Assembly (NCBI RefSeq): GCF_018406645.1
Contig: NZ_AP024546.1
Coordinates: forward strand, 1,612,001-1,676,000
Length of the DNA stretch: 64,000 nt
From: Lysobacter helvus
Lineage (GTDB): Bacteria > Pseudomonadota > Gammaproteobacteria > Xanthomonadales > Xanthomonadaceae
Reading direction: 5' to 3'
The notes beneath the pieces are model-generated. The model was not told the origin of the DNA, searched no databases, and saw only the letters and a program-made list of their open reading frames with translations. The position numbers and the translations under genes are program-made. Below, piece by piece: positions 52,150 to 64,000 of this stretch (position 1 is its first letter; every line of letters begins with the position of its first letter).

Positions 52150-52175
52150 GTTTTGCGGTGCTTGCCGCGGAAGGC

Positions 52176-52571
52176 TTACTTCGCCTTCGACGCCTGCTGC
52201 ACGACCGTCTCGACGTTGCTCTTGGCCTGCGCGGTGGCGGCTTCGAACTGCGACTTGGCGATCTGGCCGATGGCTTCGTTGGTCTTCAGCGTGGTGCCGA
52301 GGACTTCCTGGCCGGTGGCGAGGTTGCGCTCGGCGGTCTCGCGGACGACCTGCAGGCCCTTCGGCATGACGGTCTTGAACTGGTCGGGGGTGCGGACTTC
52401 GGCGACTTCACCGAGGAACGCGAACGTGGCGGTGGCGCCGGCTTCGATCGCGGCCAGCTGCAGGCCGAAGACCTTGGTGGCGTTGTCGAGCGCGAGGCGG
52501 TTGATCTGCGCCGCGGTGTCGGCGAACTGGCGCGAGGCGGCGGCGAACTGTTCGTTGAACTGCTGGTACAT
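52176..52571 (-). CDS. Phasin family protein
   Basis: A 131-residue amphipathic helical protein of the phasin family, which coats polyhydroxyalkanoate granules. Markers are MYQQFNEQFAAASRQFADTA and LNRLALDN-like heptads rich in Ala, Gln and Glu. No PHA synthase is in the window, so a general stress or membrane-surface role is also possible. Codon use and family fit make it a real gene. It is divergent from ku with 213 bases between. Confidence 0.88.
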   Translation of the reverse strand: MYQQFNEQFAAASRQFADTAAQINRLALDNATKVFGLQLAAIEAGATATFAFLGEVAEVRTPDQFKTVMPKGLQVVRETAERNLATGQEVLGTTLKTNEAIGQIAKSQFEAATAQAKSNVETVVQQASKAK

Positions 52572-52784
52572 GGCAGGGAGACTCCACGGGGGTCCACCGG
52601 GCGGGATGCCTGATGGTGCGGTGCAGCATAGACCTCGGGATGTTGCAGTGCAACAACCGTTCGTCGCGTCGTTGGGGAAGCAGCAAGGCGCCTGAATTCA
52701 AGGGCTTGGCCCTGAAACCGGCCATTCACGCGGCCACAACTCGGCCGGAGGGACGCTGCAAGGCCCACTCCCGGAGCCCCGGCC

Positions 52785-53687
52785 ATGGCTGCCCGCCCCA
52801 TCTGGAACGGCACTTTGTCGTTCGGCCTGCTGAACATCCCGATCCAGCTGATGACGGGCGAGCGCAGGAACGAACTGCACTTCCGGATGATGGATGCGCG
52901 CAACAAGGCGCCGGTGAAGTACGAGCGCGTCAACGCCGAGACCGGCGAAGAAGTGCCCTGGAAGGAAATCGTCAAGGCCTTCGAATACTCGAAGGGCAAC
53001 TACGTGGTGCTCGAACCCGAGGACCTTGCCGCCGCGGCGAGCGAGAACCGGGAAGTGATCGAGATGGAAGCGTTCGTCGATCGCGAGCAGATCGCGCCGT
53101 CGTACCTGGAGAAGCCCTACATCCTCGTGCCCGGCAAGAAAGCCGAGAAGGGCTACGTGCTGCTGCGCGAAGTGCTGAAGAAGACCGGCAAGGTCGGCAT
53201 CGGCCGCGTGGTGATCCGCACGAAGGAATACCTGACGATGGTGACGCCGCAGGACGACGCGCTGATGATGATCCTGCTGCGCTTTCCGCAGGAGATCGTC
53301 GACATCGCCGAATACAACATCCCCGAGGGCGGCGTGGCGAAGTGGAAGATCAGCCCCAAGGAACTGGAGATGGCCACGACGCTGCTCGAGTCGATGGCGG
53401 CCGATTTCGATCCGGAGCAGTACAAGGACGAATTCAAGGAACGCCTGTCCGCCGTGATCAAGAAGCGCTTGAAGCAGAAGGGTGCGACGACGACGGTGGA
53501 AGAGGAGGAAGGCCCGGCGCACGACGCGACGACGAACGTGGTCGACTTCATGGCGCTGCTGAAAAAGAGCCTGGAGAAGAAGGGCGACGCGCCGGCCAAG
53601 GCCACCGCGCGCAAGGCGGCCAAGAAACCCGCGACGAAGAAGGCCGCCACCAAGACGCCGTCGTCGAAGAGCAAGAAGAGCGCCTGA
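52785..53687 (+). CDS. ku: Bacterial Ku, non-homologous end joining protein
   Basis: A 300-residue Ku homodimer subunit that rings broken DNA ends. The N-terminus MAARPIWNGTLSFGLLNIPI and the beta-barrel core match the family. The last 50 residues are Lys/Ala-rich (KKPATKKAATKTPSSKSKKS), a DNA-binding tail seen in Ku of related bacteria. It is followed after 3 bases by a LigD polymerase-domain gene, its functional partner. Confidence 0.94.
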   Translation: MAARPIWNGTLSFGLLNIPIQLMTGERRNELHFRMMDARNKAPVKYERVNAETGEEVPWKEIVKAFEYSKGNYVVLEPEDLAAAASENREVIEMEAFVDREQIAPSYLEKPYILVPGKKAEKGYVLLREVLKKTGKVGIGRVVIRTKEYLTMVTPQDDALMMILLRFPQEIVDIAEYNIPEGGVAKWKISPKELEMATTLLESMAADFDPEQYKDEFKERLSAVIKKRLKQKGATTTVEEEEGPAHDATTNVVDFMALLKKSLEKKGDAPAKATARKAAKKPATKKAATKTPSSKSKKSA

Positions 53688-53690
53688 CGC

Positions 53691-54563
53691 GTGGCGCGCA
53701 AGGGCGCATCGCTGCCCACGCTCAGCTCGCCCGATCGCGTGGTGTTTCCCGACGTGGGGATCACCAAGCGCGATGTCTTCGCGTACTACGAAGCCGTGGC
53801 CGATCGCCTGCTCGAAGACACCGGCGAACGCCTGGTGTCGGTCGTGCGTTGCCCGGACGGCATCGAAGGCGAGCGCTTCTTCCAGAAACACCTGGGGGCG
53901 AGCTTCGGCGCCGCCGTGCATCGGGTCGAAATCGCGGAGAACGATGGCAAGCGCGCGGAGTACGCCTGGATCGACGACCTCGCCGGCGTGCTCTCGCTCG
54001 CGCAGATGAACGTGATCGAATTCCATCCGTGGGGTTCGCGCGTGGCGTCGCTGGAAAAACCCGACCGCGTGATCTTCGACCTCGACCCGGACCCCGGCGT
54101 CACATGGCCGAAGGTGAAGACCGCCGCGAAGGAAATGCGCGACGCGCTCGCCGAACGCGGCCTGCAATCCTTCGCGCGCATGACCGGCGGCAAGGGCGTG
54201 CACCTCGTGGTGCCGATCGCGAAGCGCTATTCGTGGGACCAGGCGCGCACGTTCTGCGATCGCTTCGCGCACGACTTCGAAGCGCGCTTCCCCACGCGCT
54301 ACGTCGCCACCGCCAGCAAGGCGAAGCGCGAAGGGCGCATCTTCATCGACTGGTTGCGCAACGGCCGCGGGGCGACCGCGGTGGCGAGCTGGTCGCTGCG
54401 CGCGCGCCCCGGGGCGCCGGTGGCGATGCCGGTGACGTGGGATGAATTCACGACGTTGCGCGCGCCGGACCGCTTCAAGCTGCGCGATGCGCTGAAGCGG
54501 ATCGACGCGCGCATCTGGGACGACGCTTCGGCGAAGACGCAGCGCCTGCCGAAGCTTGAATGA
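53691..54563 (+). CDS. LigD polymerase-domain protein (NHEJ primase-polymerase)
   Basis: A 290-residue archaeo-eukaryotic primase-type polymerase matching the PolDom of LigD, which adds nucleotides at ends held by Ku. Seen: catalytic DLDPDPGVTW near residue 123, ARMTGGKGVHLVVP near 160 and RNGRGATAVASWSLRARPGA. No ligase or phosphoesterase module is attached, although Ku partners are usually full LigD proteins; a ligase may be elsewhere. The start is GTG at 53691, three bases after the ku stop. It could work as a separate repair polymerase. Confidence 0.88.
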   Translation: MARKGASLPTLSSPDRVVFPDVGITKRDVFAYYEAVADRLLEDTGERLVSVVRCPDGIEGERFFQKHLGASFGAAVHRVEIAENDGKRAEYAWIDDLAGVLSLAQMNVIEFHPWGSRVASLEKPDRVIFDLDPDPGVTWPKVKTAAKEMRDALAERGLQSFARMTGGKGVHLVVPIAKRYSWDQARTFCDRFAHDFEARFPTRYVATASKAKREGRIFIDWLRNGRGATAVASWSLRARPGAPVAMPVTWDEFTTLRAPDRFKLRDALKRIDARIWDDASAKTQRLPKLE

Positions 54564-54566
54564 TCG

Positions 54567-54749
54567 TCAGTGGTGCGTCTTGCGGCCCGAGCCGCTCTTC
54601 TTGCCGCCGCCGTCCTGCTTGTTGACGGTGGCCCAGGCGCGGGCCTCGGCTTCCTTGTCCGGCACGCCCTTCTTCTCGTAGCCCTCTTCGATGTGCTGGG
54701 CCTGGCGCTTCTGCTTGTCGGTGTAGGCCTCTTTGCTGCCCTGCGGCAT
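54567..54749 (-). CDS. Small KGG-rich stress-type protein
   Basis: A 60-residue, highly charged, probably disordered protein: MPQGSKEAYTDKQKRQAQHI then EEGYEKKGVPDKEAEARAWA and a Gly/Lys tail. Similar small proteins (often labelled plasmid stabilization protein) recur beside Ku/LigD genes as I recall, with no proven role. The ATG at 54749 starts the conserved part. It converges on the polymerase gene with a 3-base gap. Confidence 0.75.
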   Translation of the reverse strand: MPQGSKEAYTDKQKRQAQHIEEGYEKKGVPDKEAEARAWATVNKQDGGGKKSGSGRKTHH

Positions 54750-54834
54750 GGCGACCTCGCTGCGCTCGTGCGCGTGGTGGGGGAGGCCCGAGGCTAGAAA
54801 AGGTGTGGTCGACGCGGCGTCACCGCGCGCGCAT

Positions 54835-55500
54835 TCAGGCGAGCGGCAAACTGCAACGCAGGCAGAACGACGACTGGCTATCGTCGATGACGCGCAGTTC
54901 GCCGCCATGGCCTTCGGTGATCGCGCGCGCGATGAGCAGGCGCAGGCCCAGCCCGTTGTCCGGCGGCGGGATCTGCGGCCCGTCCAGCAACGTGGCGCGC
55001 ACCTCGCCGGCGATCGCCGGCCCGTTGTCCATCACGGTCACGAGTGCGCGATCGCCTTCCCGCGCAATGGTGATGCGCGCGCTATCCGCATCGCGCGCCA
55101 TCACCTGCTCCAGCATCGTGCGGAACAACTGCGGCAAGCGCGTGCCGTCGGCGCGTACGGTGAGGCCCTTCGCGTCGTCACCGACGTGCATTGGTTCCAC
55201 CATGCAGCCCTGCACGCCGGCCAGCGCCATGTCGAGCGCGCCGTCGAGGTCGAGCTTTTCGGTCGCGTCGACCAGGCGACCCTGTTCGGCGCGCGACCAG
55301 TCGTCGAGTTCCTCGATCATCTTGCCCAGGCGCTGCGCCTGGCGCACGACGATGTCGGCGAGTTCCTTCGTGTTGCTGCCGCCCGGATCGCTGCGCATCA
55401 GGTAAGCGGCGGTCTGCAAGGACGTCAGCGGACTGCGCAGGTCGTGCGCGAGCCGGTCGAACCACGGCCGCTGCGTCGGCGATTGCATGGCGTCTCCCAT
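54835..55500 (-). CDS. Soluble sensor-less histidine kinase
   Basis: A 221-residue kinase with a minimal HisKA domain (H19 in AHDLRSPLTSL) and an ATPase domain (VMDNGPAIAG, NGLGLRLLIARAI). No sensor, HAMP or membrane segment, so it depends on partners. Its ATG overlaps the preceding hybrid kinase stop (TGATG), so it is translated with it. It may receive or pass phosphate within the same system; the ATPase N box is divergent, which leaves its activity uncertain. Confidence 0.83.
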   Translation of the reverse strand: MGDAMQSPTQRPWFDRLAHDLRSPLTSLQTAAYLMRSDPGGSNTKELADIVVRQAQRLGKMIEELDDWSRAEQGRLVDATEKLDLDGALDMALAGVQGCMVEPMHVGDDAKGLTVRADGTRLPQLFRTMLEQVMARDADSARITIAREGDRALVTVMDNGPAIAGEVRATLLDGPQIPPPDNGLGLRLLIARAITEGHGGELRVIDDSQSSFCLRCSLPLA

Positions 55501-57211
55501 CAGCTGAGCCGCACGGCGTCGTCGCAGATGGTGCGCACGATATCGAGGTCCGGCGGCTTGACCAGGTGGTGGTCGAAGCCGGCTTCTGCCGTGCGACGCC
55601 GGTCGTCGGGCTGGCCCCAGCCGGTGACGGCCACGAGCACGCGCTCTTCGCCGCCGGGTTGCGCGCGCAGGCGCCGCGCAAGTTCGTAACCGCTGAGGTT
55701 GGGCATGCCGATGTCGAGGAACACGAGGTCGGGGTTGAAGCGCTCGACTTCCGCCACGGCTTCCTGCGGATCGTAGAGGCGGCGCACGTCGTGGCCCAGC
55801 AGCTCCAGCATCATCGCCAGCGTGTCGGCCGCGTCGCGGTTGTCGTCGAGCACCAGGATGCGGCGCGTGCCGGCGGGCGCGTGGCGGGAAGGAACGACGG
55901 GCGCGGGGGAGGGAAGCACGGGGGCGTCGCGGAGCGGCAGGTTGACGCGGAATGTACTCCCCTGCTCGAGGCCGGGGCTTTCCACGGAGATGACGCCGCC
56001 GTGCATCTCGACGAGCTGCTTCACCAGCGTCAGCCCGATGCCGAGGCCGCCGCGCGCGCGTTCGATCGACGTATCCACCTGCGCGAACAGTTCGAAGATG
56101 TCACCCGTCTGCTGCGCCGTCAGGCCGATGCCGCGGTCGTGCACGCACACGCTCACCATGCGGCCATCGCGATGCGCTTCGATCTCGATCGGCCGGCCGG
56201 TGTCGGAATACTTGGCCGCGTTGCTGAGCAGGTTGGAGAACACCTGCGACAGGCGTTCGCCGTCGGCGAGCATCGGCAGGTCGATTTCCGGCAGCGCGAC
56301 CTGCAAGGGATGCGCGCCCGCTTCGAGCACCGGGGAGGCCGTCTCGATCGCCGCATGCAGGATCTGCTGCAACGTCGTGGGCTCCGGCTTCAGCGTGAGC
56401 TTGCCGCGGCTGATGCGCGCGACGTCCAGCAGGTCGTCGATCAGGCGCACGAGCAGGCCAAGCTGGCGCTCCATCATTTCCTGCAGCGGATCGTCGCCGC
56501 CGGTGAGCTTGCGGATGCTCACGGCATTGCGCAGCGGGGCCAGCGGATTGCGCAGTTCGTGCGCGAGCGTGGCGAGGAATTCATCCTTGCGCCGGTCCAG
56601 CTCGCGCAGCTGCGCTTCGGCGCGCGCGCGTTCGCCGATCTGCGATTGCAGGTCGACGTTGCGCTGGGCGAGTTCGACGTTCGCCAGGCGCAGGGATTCG
56701 TTGAGTTGTTCGAGTTCGCGCGCCTTCTCGGTGCGCAATGCTTCGTTGGCCGCGGCCAGGCGTTCGTTGGCCAGCTGCAGTTCGCGACGCTTGCGGAACA
56801 GTTCCGCCAGCACGACCACCTTGGAACGCAGGATCTCCGGGATCACCGGCACCATCACGTAATCGACGGCGCCGAGCTTGTAACCGCGCATGCGGTCGAG
56901 GTCGGACACGTTGACGGCGGTGACGAAGATGATCGGCGTGCGTTCGAAGCGGGGATGCTGGTGGATCAGGCTGGCGGTTTCGAAGCCGTCCATGCCCGGC
57001 ATGTTCACGTCGAGCAGGATGAGCGCGAACTCTTCCTGCATCAGTTTCTGCAGCGCTTCCTGGCCGGAACTGGCGTCCACGAGCCGCTCCCCGAGCGGTT
57101 CGAGGATGGCGCGGTACGTGAGCAGCCGCCCCGGCTGGTCGTCGACGAGGAGGATGTTGACCGGGGCGGGCGCGGATCCGGCGGGTTGCATGCCGGATCC
57201 GGGCACGGGCG

Positions 57212-57227
<16 letters not shown>
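55500..57227 (-). CDS. Hybrid histidine kinase with two receiver domains
   Basis: A 575-residue cytoplasmic protein in the order receiver (25-140), coiled coil (145-205), HisKA (H223 in LAHELRNPLAPL), ATPase domain (about 285-430, GLGIGLTLVKQLVEMHGG) and a second receiver (450-570, VFLDIGMPN). The first receiver has D73 (LLDVNMPGMD), but the usual Lys is Val (DYVMVPV), seen in this family. Its start overlaps the giant kinase stop by 16 bases, so the two are cotranslated. It probably takes phosphate from the giant kinase. Confidence 0.88.
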
Positions 57228-62728
<5,501 letters not shown>

Positions 62729-62977
62729 GGGCAAATTGCTGGGAACGCTAGCTTCAGGAAAGTTGAATTCATGTGAGGACGGCGCACGCGCACGGTTCGT
62801 CGGGCGAGGCGGCCGCCGAGGAAGACGTACTTTCGGGGATGCCGCGTTTGCCACGCGTGAGGCGGAATGCGTTTCCGGGACGCATGCGCACGCGTGTTCT
62901 GGCATGCCGATTGCGTGGTTGCAGGTGCGGGATTTCCGCATTGGCAGTGCTTGCAACCAGGACCAGGAGCGCAACGC

Positions 62978-63724
62978 ATGAAGCATCGAGAACCATGGGG
63001 CAGGGGTGAACGGGAGCGCGGCGAAGGCCAGCGCGGGGAAGGACTGCGCGGCGCGCAGAATCCGGATACGTGGAATTCCGAACCGCAGTGGCTGCGCAAC
63101 GAACGCGAACAACGCGCGGGCCCGGATGCGGACCGCCAGGCCCAGCGCGGTGGACCGGCGCGTTACGACGACGCCTACCGCACCGATGAACGCGGCCGCG
63201 CGCCGTACGCCGGCGCACGCGATGAGCGCGACGAACGCGAACTGCGGCGACGCGCCGGCACGTGGGAAGAACACAGTCGTGGCTACGAGGCCAGCGGCTG
63301 GGACGACGATCTCGACCTCGGTGGCGGCCAGCGCTACCAGCCCTTCCACGTCGGCACCGGCATGGGCCTGGGCACGGGCTCGCCGGGTTACGGGTACGGA
63401 AGCCGCGGCGGCTGGGACCTCGGCACGCACCAGCGCGACATCGGGCGTTCGTTCCGCGGCATGGGGCCGCAGGACTACACGCGTCCGGACGAACGCATCC
63501 GCGAAGACATCCACGAGCGGCTCACCCAGAGCCACGACATCGATGCACGCAAGATCCAGGTCGACGTGAACGCAGGCAACGTCACGCTGACCGGCACGGT
63601 GATCGAGCGCCGCATGCGGTATCTCGCGGAAGACCTCGTCGAAGGCGTGACGGGCGTGGCCAACATCGACAACCAGCTGCAGGTGCAGAACGGGCTGGCG
63701 TCCAGGCCGGACGACCCGCACTGA
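62978..63724 (+). CDS. BON-domain protein with Arg/Gly-rich N-terminus
   Basis: A 248-residue soluble protein. Residues 1-170 are highly charged and low-complexity (Arg, Glu, Gly, Asp, Tyr), probably disordered. A single BON domain follows (about 178-245, [17 protein letters not shown] to [14 protein letters not shown]). BON domains bind phospholipid or other membrane components and often stabilise envelopes under stress. No signal peptide is seen. The ATG at 62978 has AGGAG upstream. It is divergent from the giant kinase. Confidence 0.83.
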   Translation: MKHREPWGRGERERGEGQRGEGLRGAQNPDTWNSEPQWLRNEREQRAGPDADRQAQRGGPARYDDAYRTDERGRAPYAGARDERDERELRRRAGTWEEHSRGYEASGWDDDLDLGGGQRYQPFHVGTGMGLGTGSPGYGYGSRGGWDLGTHQRDIGRSFRGMGPQDYTRPDERIREDIHERLTQSHDIDARKIQVDVNAGNVTLTGTVIERRMRYLAEDLVEGVTGVANIDNQLQVQNGLASRPDDPH

Positions 63725-63732
63725 AGGCGTAC

Positions 63733-63760
63733 CGCGGGCGTGGCGATCGCCGCGCCCGCG
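63733..63760. terminator. Hairpin between convergent genes
   Basis: A perfect 8-bp stem (CGCGGGCG / CGCCCGCG) enclosing a GGCGATCGCC core. It separates the BON gene from the convergent regulator. No T-run. Confidence 0.45.
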
Positions 63761-63763
63761 AGG

Positions 63764-64000
63764 TCAGCTGTCGTCGTCTTCGTTGGCGGCGCAGTCGCGC
63801 TCGCGTGCCAGGCGATTGCGGATGGTGCGCGCGGTGATGCCCAGCGCCGCCGCGGCGCGACGGCGGTTGTTGCCGAAGTGCTGCAGCGTCTTGCGCAGGA
63901 TGCGGCGCTCCATTTCCTCGAACGTGGTGCCGACCGCGAAAGTGATCGTGTCGGAGGATTCGCCCACCGCGCGCTGCGGCATCGGTTGGGGTGCCGGCAT
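63764..64000 (-). CDS. C-terminal part of a Fis-type (sigma-54) regulator, cut by the window edge
   Basis: The last 78 codons or so of a gene that continues past the right edge. It contains MERRILRKTLQHFGNNRRRA then ALGITARTIRNRLARE, a Fis-type helix-turn-helix as found at the end of NtrC-family activators, after a linker with VGTTFEE. An ATG lies right at the edge, so a short stand-alone protein is possible, but the pattern fits a C-terminus much better. The full domain order cannot be judged. Confidence 0.75.
   Translation of the reverse strand: MPAPQPMPQRAVGESSDTITFAVGTTFEEMERRILRKTLQHFGNNRRRAAAALGITARTIRNRLARERDCAANEDDDS

Overview
The window is a high-GC gammaproteobacterial chromosome segment. 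Its nearest match by recall is the Xanthomonadaceae/Lysobacteraceae, with a Lysobacter-like organism most likely. Supporting signs are a pyruvate dehydrogenase E3 with its own lipoyl domain, OmpW, type IV pilus ATPase, poly-HAMP kinase, DUF1415/DUF3297/DUF2884 housekeeping proteins, and a GGGACC-type intergenic repeat of the kind I recall from this family. No rRNA, tRNA, CRISPR array, insertion sequence or phage gene was seen. Gene density is very high, and most operons use ATGA-type overlaps.

Layout. 1-5 kb: PilU, two small DUF proteins, an Atm1-type ABC exporter and an NRDE protein. 5-15 kb: a cNMP-binding/EAL protein, a sorbosone-dehydrogenase-like lipoprotein, an ECF sigma factor coupled to a small membrane protein, RsmC-RsuA, a Fpg/Nei glycosylase, an EamA transporter and OmpW. 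15-20 kb: DUF2884 protein and the AceF-Lpd pair. 20-27 kb: the complete atpIBEFHAGDC ATP synthase operon with a visible promoter and terminator. 27-38.5 kb: GtrA, GlmU, a NtrY/NtrC-like two-component pair, a MacB-like ABC efflux set (two permeases, ATPase, adaptor) and GlmS.

38.5-42.7 kb is the most unusual stretch. Three overlapping minus-strand genes lie between glmS and a cobalamin-riboswitch-controlled BtuB-like receptor. They encode a duplicated Cys-rich protein, a protein that may resemble HopA1-type lyases, and a kinase-LanC fusion whose zinc site reads Cys/Cys-Cys. Together they could form a lanthionine-forming (RiPP-like) system with a separate lyase and a double-module substrate. 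This is inference, but the gene order and motifs support it.

45-55 kb: TfoX-C protein, free methionine sulfoxide reductase, TMEM175-like protein, BioD, an RND efflux pair, a phasin, and a bacterial NHEJ pair (Ku plus a polymerase-only LigD). 54.8-62.7 kb: three overlapping histidine kinase genes, one a 1838-residue protein with eight 92-residue HAMP-type repeats like fungal Nik1 kinases. The right edge holds a BON-domain protein and the truncated C-terminus of a probable sigma-54 regulator.

How the parts work together: AceF-Lpd and ATP synthase serve central energy metabolism, and GlmU and GlmS both feed UDP-GlcNAc synthesis. The two-component pair sits next to, and probably controls, the ABC efflux set. 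The three kinases at the right end look like one phosphorelay without an output regulator of their own.
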